A stretch of DNA of 17,807 nucleotides from UBA10427 sp003500135 (lineage in GTDB: Bacteria; Bacteroidota; Bacteroidia; Cytophagales; Cyclobacteriaceae), in assembly GCA_963966275.1 (NCBI GenBank), contig CAWZYQ010000076.1:1-17807 (forward strand), read 5' to 3'. The position numbers were made by a program, and so were the translations under genes. Numbering within the stretch: the first letter of the stretch is position 1; the number at the start of each line of letters is the position of its first letter. Below the pieces are notes generated by a model that had not been told where the DNA came from, made no database searches, and saw only the letters and a list, made by a program, of their open reading frames with translations. Positions 7,685 to 13,727 of this stretch are shown here, one piece after another.

Positions 7685-8473
7685 ATGAAAGTATCGATAA
7701 TTATTGCGGGAGTAAACCCTCAATTCATACAAATCATTTTAGATTCACTGCTCAATCAGTCTTTGCAACCATTCGAGGTGATCATCAGTGAAGATGGGGT
7801 AAAACCGGAAATGGAAAAGCTGATTGAAGCGTATCAACTAAAAGTAAAATTTAGACTCATCCACCTTTCGGAACCGCATCAGGGGTTCAGGATATCATAT
7901 ATTCGTAATAAGGCTGCCGCAATTGCTAAAGGCGACTTTTTTATTTTTTCTGATGGCGATTTGTTTTTGCATAAAAGGTTTGTTGAAGACTACACCAAAG
8001 CAATGGATAAAGGTGTGGCATTTATCGGCACCCGGTCTTTTGTTGAAAAATCATATACCTCAAAAATATTATCGGGGAAAAAAGCACCGAATTCAGTGCC
8101 CATAACCAGGCTTGAGAAAAACACCATAAATGCCATCAGGATTCCGGGTGTTCATAAGTTTCTTCCCTCAATTTCCTATCCGGAAGATAAACGTGGAGGT
8201 TTAATAAGTGTACACCGGGAAGATTTTTTCGCAATAAACGGATACAATGAGGCCTTCAAAGGCTGGGGAAGGGAAGATACCGATTTTGTATGTAGATTGT
8301 TTTATCACCGAGTAGAGATTAGGAAACTCAAATTTGCCGGGTTGACGTATCATCTTTGGCACCCTATCGAAAGTCGCGAATATTTAAATAAAAATGACTC
8401 CATACTCCAGGATACCATCAAAAACCGTTTGGTCTTTTGTGAGCTGGGAGTATCCGGCCATTTAAATAAATAA
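7685..8473 (+). CDS. Glycosyltransferase family 2 with galactosyltransferase-type C-terminal domain
   Basis: The 262-residue product begins with a GT2 strand (MKVSIIIAG) and carries a DxD-like SDGD at residues 89-92. Its second half has FKGWGREDTDF at 191-201. That matches the GWGxED motif of the C-terminal domain shared by beta-1,4-galactosyltransferases and by bacterial enzymes such as chondroitin-type polymerases, where it binds the acceptor and supplies the catalytic acid. By analogy this enzyme may add galactose or an N-acetylated hexosamine, but that is inference. It differs clearly from the two paralogous GT2 proteins before it. It starts 6 nt after the previous stop and is the last gene of the glycan cluster; an 80-nt gap follows, in which I see no clear terminator hairpin. 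Confidence 0.86.
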   Translation: MKVSIIIAGVNPQFIQIILDSLLNQSLQPFEVIISEDGVKPEMEKLIEAYQLKVKFRLIHLSEPHQGFRISYIRNKAAAIAKGDFFIFSDGDLFLHKRFVEDYTKAMDKGVAFIGTRSFVEKSYTSKILSGKKAPNSVPITRLEKNTINAIRIPGVHKFLPSISYPEDKRGGLISVHREDFFAINGYNEAFKGWGREDTDFVCRLFYHRVEIRKLKFAGLTYHLWHPIESREYLNKNDSILQDTIKNRLVFCELGVSGHLNK

Positions 8474-8524
8474 TAGTTTATTCATTTCCTGACCTAAATC
8501 AAATAGTAATTAGCATGCATTGCT

Positions 8525-8532
8525 TATTTTTG
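8525..8532 (+). promoter_or_regulatory. Possible -7 element for the PTPS-like gene and lpxB
   Basis: TATTTTTG fits TAnnTTTG and lies 21 nt before the ATG at 8554. I see no TTG at the expected -33 distance. It is the only candidate in the 80-nt gap that separates the glycan cluster from the PTPS-like gene. Confidence 0.35.
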
Positions 8533-8553
8533 CATTGAAAAAATACCGAAGGA

Positions 8554-8976
8554 ATGATTTATATAACTAGGGAAACCCATTTTTGTGCAGCGCACAAACT
8601 GTGGAATGAAAAGTGGAGCAAGGAGAAGAACTTCGAGGTGTTTGGACCATGCGCCAATGAAAACTGGCATGGCCATAATTTTGATATGAGAGTGACCGTG
8701 AAAGGTAAGCCCGACCCAAAGACGGGCTTTGTTATAAATTTTAAGGATCTCAAACAGCTGGTTAACGAAGAAATCATCTATAAGGTAGATCATAAAAACC
8801 TCAATATCGATGTGCCTTTTCTGGAAGGTAAGCTAACGAGTTGCGAAACGCTTGTCGTGGAGTTTTGGAACATTCTGGCGCCAAAAATCCTGAAAATGAC
8901 CGATGGGCAAGTAGCTTTACATTGCATCAAGCTGACTGAAACCAAAAACAATTACGCGGAATACTACGGCGAATAG
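8554..8976 (+). CDS. 6-pyruvoyl-tetrahydropterin synthase / 6-carboxytetrahydropterin synthase family
   Basis: This 140-residue enzyme belongs to the PTPS/QueD family, which converts 7,8-dihydroneopterin triphosphate to 6-pyruvoyl-tetrahydropterin or 6-carboxy-tetrahydropterin. The zinc ligands are visible as His14 (in HFCAAH) and His39 and His41 (in WHGHN). The catalytic Cys is Cys33, the Asp-His pair is Asp79-His80 (VDHKNLN), and the substrate-anchoring Glu is probably Glu129 (LTETKN). The catalytic Cys is five residues from the HGH motif (CX5HGH), as in animal PTPS, whereas E. coli QueD has CX3HGH. The blocks GKPDPKTG and DHKNLN also resemble the animal enzymes. It may therefore serve tetrahydropterin rather than queuosine synthesis. 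GAAGGA lies directly against the ATG, too close to be a good ribosome binding site. lpxB starts 23 nt downstream, and the two genes are probably co-transcribed although their pathways are unrelated. Confidence 0.9.
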   Translation: MIYITRETHFCAAHKLWNEKWSKEKNFEVFGPCANENWHGHNFDMRVTVKGKPDPKTGFVINFKDLKQLVNEEIIYKVDHKNLNIDVPFLEGKLTSCETLVVEFWNILAPKILKMTDGQVALHCIKLTETKNNYAEYYGE

Positions 8977-8999
8977 GTCGCATTTTTATACATTTAATC

Positions 9000-10124
9000 A
9001 TGAAATTTTTTGTGGTAGCTGGTGAAAGATCCGGTGATCTTCATGCATCCAATCTTATTTATTCCATAAAAAGCCAGGCGCCCGGAGCAACATTCAAAGG
9101 TATCGGCGGCGACTTAATGGCCGAGGCCGGGGCTGATATCTGGATGCACTATAAATCATTGGCAGTTATGGGTTTTCAGGAGGTAATTGCCCAGGCCTAC
9201 AAACTACTCAAAAATATTAACGATTGCCGCGATGAAATAAGTGATTATCAACCCGATGCGGTGATTTGCATTGATTATGGAGGGTTCAACATGCGGCTTG
9301 GCAAAAAACTCCAAAATCGAGGCATTCCACTTATTTATTATATCACACCAAAAGTTTGGGCCTGGAATCAAAGCCGTGCTAATAAAATCAAGAAATACTT
9401 TGATAAGGCTTATGTGATTCTTCCTTTTGAAGGGCCATTTCTAAAGAAATACGGCATAGATGCCAAATATGTAGGCAACCCGGTATTGGATTCTATCAAA
9501 AAATTTAAACCTAAGCTTGATTTTAAATCTGAATACAGAATTGAACGCGATAAAAAATTTGTAGCGCTTCTACCTGGGAGCAGACGTCAGGAAGTATTGT
9601 ATGCGTTAGAAATATTAAGAAAGGTAGCCAGCGCAATGCCCGATGTTATTTTTGCCGTATCGGCAGTCAATAATCTACAGTCAGAATTATATGAATCGAT
9701 TATTACCCTGCCAAATGTAAAACTGGTGTACGAAGACAGTTATAATATGCTTTACCATGCCGATGCGGCGGTAGTTACATCTGGCACAGCTACTTTGGAA
9801 ACGGCCCTGTTCAATGTGCCTCAAGTAGTGGTATATCGCGCGTCGAGCCTTACCTATCAAATCGCCAAAAAGCTAATTAAAGTTGATTATATATCCCTGG
9901 TAAATTTAATAGCCGGACAGGAAGTGGTTAAAGAGCTTATTCAAAATCAATTCAATCCGGATAATATCATTTCCGAGCTCAACAGGATCTTAAAAAAATC
10001 GGAGAGATGGGGGTCGATCATTGAGGGATATAAAGAGGTACGGCAGAATCTGGGAAACAATAATGCCTCAAACGAAACAGCCAGGCAAATATTAACTTAC
10101 CTGGCTGGATCGAATAAAACATGA
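9000..10124 (+). CDS. lpxB: Lipid-A-disaccharide synthase
   Basis: LpxB (GT19) joins UDP-2,3-diacylglucosamine to lipid X to form the tetra-acylated disaccharide 1-phosphate of lipid A, at the inner face of the cytoplasmic membrane. The 374-residue protein carries the family motifs in order: GERSGD at residues 8-13, IDYGGFNMRLG at about 91-101 (Asp92 is the likely catalytic Asp), TPKVWAW at 116-122, VGNPVLD at 158-164, LPGSRRQE at 191-198, and a SGTATLE block in the C-terminal nucleotide-sugar domain. Length is normal. Its presence means the organism builds a lipid A-based outer membrane. The gene converges on clpX with only 8 nt between the two stop codons. The end of its coding sequence contains a strong inverted repeat (10078-10107). 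Confidence 0.97.
   Translation: MKFFVVAGERSGDLHASNLIYSIKSQAPGATFKGIGGDLMAEAGADIWMHYKSLAVMGFQEVIAQAYKLLKNINDCRDEISDYQPDAVICIDYGGFNMRLGKKLQNRGIPLIYYITPKVWAWNQSRANKIKKYFDKAYVILPFEGPFLKKYGIDAKYVGNPVLDSIKKFKPKLDFKSEYRIERDKKFVALLPGSRRQEVLYALEILRKVASAMPDVIFAVSAVNNLQSELYESIITLPNVKLVYEDSYNMLYHADAAVVTSGTATLETALFNVPQVVVYRASSLTYQIAKKLIKVDYISLVNLIAGQEVVKELIQNQFNPDNIISELNRILKKSERWGSIIEGYKEVRQNLGNNNASNETARQILTYLAGSNKT
10069..10107 (-). terminator. Possible clpX terminator inside the 3' end of lpxB
   Basis: CAGCCAGG (10078-10085) and CCTGGCTG (10100-10107) form a perfect 8-bp stem with a 14-nt loop. On the minus strand the stem is followed by TTTCGTTTG, a broken T-run, so it could act as a terminator for clpX transcripts about 26 nt past the clpX stop. 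On the plus strand no T-run follows. It is the only such structure at this convergent junction. Confidence 0.45.
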
Positions 10125-10132
10125 TGATATGA

Positions 10133-11365
10133 TTAAGCAGCCTTTAGTTTGTTAAGGCGCGACTTGTCAAATTTCTGCTCGGCATACGCTTTGGTAATTA
10201 CGAGCTCTTTCACTTCATCGGTCGATGGTAATTCAAACATAGCATCGGTCATTATAGCCTCACAAATAGAGCGAAGCCCTCTCGCTCCAAGTTTGAACTC
10301 TACTGCTTTATCAACGATGTAATTTAGCGCATCACCTTTAAACTGAAGCTCGATATCTTCCATTTTGAACAGCTTTTTATACTGCTTGGTCAATGCGTTT
10401 TTTGGCTCGGTAAGTATGCTTCGAAGGGCATCCCTGTCAAGTGGATCAAGGTATGTCAAAACGGGTAGGCGCCCGATAAGTTCTGGAATTAATCCATAGC
10501 TCTTCAGGTCTTGCGCATTCACATATTGCAAAAGGTTCTCTTTGTCCACTTTGCCGCCTTTACGATCCTCGGTAGAAGTAAACCCAAGCGGTGCCGTGTT
10601 CAACCTTCTGCCGATCATTCGGTCGATACCGTCAAAAGCGCCACCACATATAAACAAAATGTTCTGCGTGTTGATGTTGATCATCTTTTGATCTGGGTGC
10701 TTTCTTCCACCCTGAGGGGGCACATTGACCGATGTGCCTTCCAGTAATTTTAGAAGGGCTTGTTGCACCCCTTCTCCACTCACATCACGAGTGATGGAAG
10801 GGTTGTCGGATTTCCTGGCAATTTTATCCAGTTCATCGATGTACACAATGCCTCGCTCGGCAGCTTCTACTTCATAGTTGGCCGACTGAAGCAGTCGTGT
10901 AAGTATACTTTCTACATCTTCACCCACATATCCGGCTTCGGTCAATACGGTAGCATCGGCGATACAGAAAGGCACCTGTAGCATGTTGGCCAGCGTTTTG
11001 GCCAGGTAGGTTTTACCGGTACCGGTTTCACCCACCATGATGATATTCGACTTTTCAATCATCACATCATCCTGCTCGTCGCTTTTTTGCATAAGCCTTT
11101 TGTAGTGGTTATATACCGCTACCGACATTACTTTTTTGGCTTCATCCTGACCAATAACAAACTGATCCAGGTATTCCTTGATCAGTTTGGGTTTGACCAG
11201 GTTAAAATTCGGTTTGGAATCCTTCGCCTTGGTGTTTTGTTCATCCTGCAGGATTTGGTGGGCCTGCTCTATGCAAATATTGCATATGTGCGCATGAATG
11301 CCCGAAACCATCAACTCCACATCTTTCTTCTTTCTACCACAAAATGAACAGGTGATTTGTGACAT
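10133..11365 (-). CDS. clpX: ATP-dependent Clp protease ATP-binding subunit ClpX
   Basis: ClpX is the hexameric AAA+ unfoldase that recognises substrates and feeds them into ClpP. I choose the ATG at 11365 (410 residues, MSQITCSFCG...). A longer frame opens at 11398 but would overlap clpP by 29 nt and add residues absent from the family. The zinc-binding domain has Cys6, Cys9, Cys28 and Cys31. The AAA+ module shows Walker A GETGTGKT at 112-119, the pore loop GYVG at 145-148, Walker B IVYIDE at 173-178, the RKH loop at 221-223 and the sensor-2 segment GARGLRS near the C-terminus. The ClpP-docking loop reads LGF (260-262) rather than the IGF of E. coli, a mild variation. The start lies 4 nt after the clpP stop, so the two genes are translated from one message. 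Confidence 0.97.
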   Translation of the reverse strand: MSQITCSFCGRKKKDVELMVSGIHAHICNICIEQAHQILQDEQNTKAKDSKPNFNLVKPKLIKEYLDQFVIGQDEAKKVMSVAVYNHYKRLMQKSDEQDDVMIEKSNIIMVGETGTGKTYLAKTLANMLQVPFCIADATVLTEAGYVGEDVESILTRLLQSANYEVEAAERGIVYIDELDKIARKSDNPSITRDVSGEGVQQALLKLLEGTSVNVPPQGGRKHPDQKMININTQNILFICGGAFDGIDRMIGRRLNTAPLGFTSTEDRKGGKVDKENLLQYVNAQDLKSYGLIPELIGRLPVLTYLDPLDRDALRSILTEPKNALTKQYKKLFKMEDIELQFKGDALNYIVDKAVEFKLGARGLRSICEAIMTDAMFELPSTDEVKELVITKAYAEQKFDKSRLNKLKAA

Positions 11366-11369
11366 ATAA

Positions 11370-12041
11370 TTATTTCTTGTGTTCCAAAACTTCGTCAATC
11401 AAGCCATATTCTTTGGCTTCCTTGGCTTTCATCCAATAATCCCTATCGGAGTCTTTTTCTATTTTGTCGTAAGTCTGGCCGCTATGTCTTGCTAGAATAT
11501 CATACAAATCTTTCTTAACAGAAAGGGTTTGTTTCAATGAGATCTCCATATCAGAAGCCTGACCTTGCATGCCACTCATAGGTTGGTGGATCATGATGCG
11601 CGCGTGAGGCAGGGCAGCTCTTTTCTTATCAGCGCCTGCCGAGAGCAATACGGCGCCCATAGATGCTGCCAAACCTGTACAAATGGTGGCAACATCGGGT
11701 TTTACATACTGCATGGTATCATATATGCCCAGTCCGGCATAAACCGAGCCTCCAGGGCTATTGATATACATGATAATATCTTTGGCTGGGTCAGATGACT
11801 CCAGGAAAAGCAATTGAGCTGTGATAATGTTGGCGATCTGATCATCTACGCCCAAACCCATAAAAATGATTCGGTCTGATATCAGACGGGTGAATACATC
11901 AATGGCCCTGAAATTTCCCGGACGCTCCTCGATGACATATTGGGTCATATTTTGGATGGCATTGGCGTAATCGTCTACCATGGCGCCTGACATACCGCGG
12001 TCTTTTACCGCAAATTTCCTGAATTCGTTGTTGATATCCAT
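11370..12041 (-). CDS. clpP: ATP-dependent Clp protease proteolytic subunit ClpP
   Basis: ClpP is the barrel-shaped serine peptidase that degrades proteins delivered by ClpX. The 223-residue product has a complete catalytic triad: Ser127 (in AASMG), His152 (in MIHQP) and Asp201 (in DRDYWM). The spacings of 25 and 49 residues equal those of E. coli ClpP (Ser97, His122, Asp171). The oxyanion and head regions INSPGGSV and GQASDMEI are intact. The N-terminus is about 30 residues longer than mature E. coli ClpP, which is common in Bacteroidota ClpP sequences and includes a segment ending in VIEERPGNF. The gene sits between tig (97-nt gap containing a terminator) and clpX (4-nt gap), so it appears to have its own promoter and to form a clpP-clpX operon. 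Confidence 0.97.
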   Translation of the reverse strand: MDINNEFRKFAVKDRGMSGAMVDDYANAIQNMTQYVIEERPGNFRAIDVFTRLISDRIIFMGLGVDDQIANIITAQLLFLESSDPAKDIIMYINSPGGSVYAGLGIYDTMQYVKPDVATICTGLAASMGAVLLSAGADKKRAALPHARIMIHQPMSGMQGQASDMEISLKQTLSVKKDLYDILARHSGQTYDKIEKDSDRDYWMKAKEAKEYGLIDEVLEHKK

Positions 12042-12077
12042 TCGGTTTCGTTCAATTTTACCTTATAATAGCGCTAA

Positions 12078-12085
12078 CAAATTTA
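12078..12085 (-). promoter_or_regulatory. Possible -7 element of the clpP-clpX operon
   Basis: Read on the minus strand, TAAATTTG is an exact TAnnTTTG. Transcription would start near 12071, about 30 nt before the clpP ATG at 12041. Its first T is the last T of the tig terminator run, so terminator and promoter are fused. No clear -33 TTG is visible, because that position falls inside the terminator hairpin. Confidence 0.4.
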
Positions 12086-12114
12086 AAAAAAAAGCCCTTT
12101 GTATAAAGGACTTT
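12085..12114 (-). terminator. Intrinsic terminator downstream of tig
   Basis: On the minus strand AAAGTCCTTT (12105-12114) pairs with AAAGGGCTTT (12091-12100) around a 4-nt loop, with one G-U pair, and leads directly into nine consecutive T, three of which belong to the stem. It starts about 24 nt past the tig stop codon and separates tig from clpP. Confidence 0.8.
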
Positions 12115-12138
12115 ATAGTATATCGTAAAAAAGGCGAT

Positions 12139-13461
12139 TTAGTTTTCGATTTTCTTCTCAAAATCAGCTTTTGTTACCTTTTTATCAGTGATCTTCAGTG
12201 TTTCCTTCAATTTATCGATTACCTTATCGGTACGAACAGTATTGTAAATATTCATATAATTCTGCCCGTTTTCCTGTTGAAGGTAGTTATTGGCAAACTG
12301 ATCCATGTAAGCCTCCATTTCAGGACTGGCTGACCCGCCAAATTGTGCCCTGAAAAGCTCCTTGGTTTTTTCAATCACCTCATCATTCACTACTTTAATG
12401 TCGTGCTCTTCGGAAATTTTATCTTTGATCAGGCTCCATTTCAGGTCTCTGATGTAATGTTCAAAATCTTTATCGAGCTCTTCTTCGCTTATTTCGCTGC
12501 TGCTCCTGAGTATCCACTTTTTGTAAAAGCCGTCTGGCGTTTCAATCTTGGTTTTATCGAGCAATTCTTTTTGAATGTCGCGAGATAACAGATAGTCGCT
12601 GTCACGCTCGTGGTTCTTTGCGAGTGTTTCTCGATATTTTTCCTTGAATTCTTTTTCCGTTTTTACTTCGTCTTTTCCAAAAATCTTGTCAAAGAGCTCC
12701 TGGTTCAGTTCCGCTGGAATATTTCTGCTGATATCTTTTACTTCGAAGGTAAACTCGCCCTTTAATTTTTTGGCTTCTTCTTCCGACTCATGTACAAAGT
12801 GTGCCAGGTCGTGGTTATCGGCAAAAAGTTTCTGTATGTCAAATGTTACCGAATCGCCATTTGTAAGCCCGACAAATTTCTTGGCCATTTTTTTATCTAC
12901 CTTGTCGGTATAAATGGCGGTTTCTTTGGAAAATTCGTTGGATTCCTGAATCAGTTGGCCATAAATGGAATCACCGGCCTCACTCTTTTCAGGCTGTTCC
13001 ACCTTTCCGTATTGCTTTTTGAGCTTTTCAATTTGCTCATTGAGCTCCTTATCGTCAATTTTTATCTGATATCGAGTGATTTTGAAATCGGTTTTCAGGT
13101 CAAACTCCGGAACAAGGCCGATTTCATATTCAAATTCGAAGTCTTTCTGGGTTTCCCAGTCAATACTTTTTGCTTTTTCTTCATTCGGCAGAGGTTCCCC
13201 GATGGTTTTTACATCGTTTTTCTGGATGTAATTTCTCAGTCCATCTACCAATAATTTATTCACTTCTTCAACTAGAATGGAGGCGCCATACATTTTTTTA
13301 ATAAGTCCGGGAGGAACTTTTCCTGGCCTGAAGCCTTTGAGGTTAGCTGATTTGGCGTACTCTTTCAGTTTTTGTTGATAATTGTTTTGATAATCAGCCT
13401 CGTTTAATTTAACTTTAATTAAACCCTCAGTTGTAGAAGTTTGCTCTAATTGAATATCCAA
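12139..13461 (-). CDS. tig: Trigger factor
   Basis: Trigger factor is the ribosome-bound chaperone that meets nascent chains at the exit tunnel. The 440-residue protein has the ribosome-docking signature GFRPGKVP at residues 43-50 within an N-terminal domain of about 115 residues. A peptidyl-prolyl-isomerase-like segment follows at about 150-240, and a long, charged, helical C-terminal chaperone domain completes it. The PPIase region looks divergent; I would not assume activity. The start is TTG at 13461: the frame upstream reaches a stop at 13474-13476 with no other start codon, and beginning here gives the normal MDIQLEQ-type N-terminus. Gene order tig-clpP-clpX is conserved across many bacteria, but here a terminator splits tig from clpP. 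No good promoter is visible in the short gap after the tRNA-Leu terminator, so read-through from tRNA-Leu is possible. Confidence 0.95.
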   Translation of the reverse strand: MDIQLEQTSTTEGLIKVKLNEADYQNNYQQKLKEYAKSANLKGFRPGKVPPGLIKKMYGASILVEEVNKLLVDGLRNYIQKNDVKTIGEPLPNEEKAKSIDWETQKDFEFEYEIGLVPEFDLKTDFKITRYQIKIDDKELNEQIEKLKKQYGKVEQPEKSEAGDSIYGQLIQESNEFSKETAIYTDKVDKKMAKKFVGLTNGDSVTFDIQKLFADNHDLAHFVHESEEEAKKLKGEFTFEVKDISRNIPAELNQELFDKIFGKDEVKTEKEFKEKYRETLAKNHERDSDYLLSRDIQKELLDKTKIETPDGFYKKWILRSSSEISEEELDKDFEHYIRDLKWSLIKDKISEEHDIKVVNDEVIEKTKELFRAQFGGSASPEMEAYMDQFANNYLQQENGQNYMNIYNTVRTDKVIDKLKETLKITDKKVTKADFEKKIEN

Positions 13462-13491
13462 GGCATTAAATATTTAAATGATGAAGAAATC

Positions 13492-13535
13492 AAAAAACCC
13501 CCAATCGGGATGAATTGGTATCGCGATCGAGGGTT
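13492..13535 (-). terminator. Intrinsic terminator of tRNA-Leu
   Basis: On the minus strand AACCCTCGATCG (13524-13535) pairs with CGATTGGGGGTT (13496-13507) over 12 positions, two of them G-U, around a 16-nt loop. It ends in a run of six T (13492-13497). It lies 9 nt past the end of tRNA-Leu and about 30 nt before the tig start, so it separates these two units at least in part. Confidence 0.75.
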
Positions 13536-13543
13536 GTTTTTAG

Positions 13544-13625
13544 TGCGGATGGAGGGACTCGAACCCCCATGCCTCGCGGCGCTAGATCCTAAGTCTAGTG
13601 CGTCTACCAATTTCGCCACATCCGC
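13544..13625 (-). tRNA. tRNA-Leu (anticodon UAG)
   Basis: The minus strand folds as a class II tRNA with a long variable arm. The acceptor arms are GCGGATG and CATCCGC, the D-arm has the leucine-type GTGGCGAAATTGGTAGAC block, the anticodon stem CTAGA/TCTAG encloses the loop CTTAGGA, giving anticodon TAG, and the T-arm carries GGTTCGAGTCC. The discriminator is A (13544), as expected for leucine, and CCA is not encoded. It reads CUA codons and, by wobble, others of the CUN box. It stands alone with its own promoter (13645-13674) and terminator (13492-13535). Confidence 0.96.
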
Positions 13626-13644
13626 AGTTTTTCAAAATGAGTTG

Positions 13645-13674
13645 CAAAGGTAAGCATATTATTTTTATTAGCAA
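13645..13674 (-). promoter_or_regulatory. Promoter of tRNA-Leu, TTG-N19-TACCTTTG
   Basis: Read on the minus strand, TTG (13672-13674) is followed after exactly 19 nt by TACCTTTG (13645-13652). Transcription would start near 13638, about a dozen bases before the tRNA. Spacer length and -7 octamer equal those of the tRNA-Val promoter. It lies in the 102-nt gap shared with the divergent rsh gene. Confidence 0.75.
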
Positions 13675-13727
13675 TTATTATTTATCTTTTTCAAGTGTTT
13701 TAATTTGCAGTGTCAATAAATAAATAA

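Noticed and set aside
3170..8473. Glycan cluster as a recently acquired genomic island
   Set aside because: No integrase, transposase, direct repeats or tRNA junction borders it, and base composition by eye is like the neighbours; transfer cannot be supported.
8707..8730. Terminator-like hairpin AAGCCCG / CGGGCTT inside the PTPS-like gene
   Set aside because: It encodes the conserved GKPDPKTG segment and is followed by only a broken T-run, so coding constraint is the simpler explanation.
11366..11398. Longer start for ClpX
   Set aside because: It would overlap clpP by 29 nt and add eleven residues before the conserved zinc-domain N-terminus; ATG at 11365 fits the family and the 4-nt gap.
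12790..13254. Plus-strand open frame of 154 codons antisense to tig
   Set aside because: The hydrophobic, Phe-rich product is what the antisense of Lys/Glu-rich coding sequence gives; tig is clearly the real gene.
13450..13653. Plus-strand open frame of 67 codons across tRNA-Leu
   Set aside because: It is the antisense of tRNA-Leu and its terminator and has no protein-like features.
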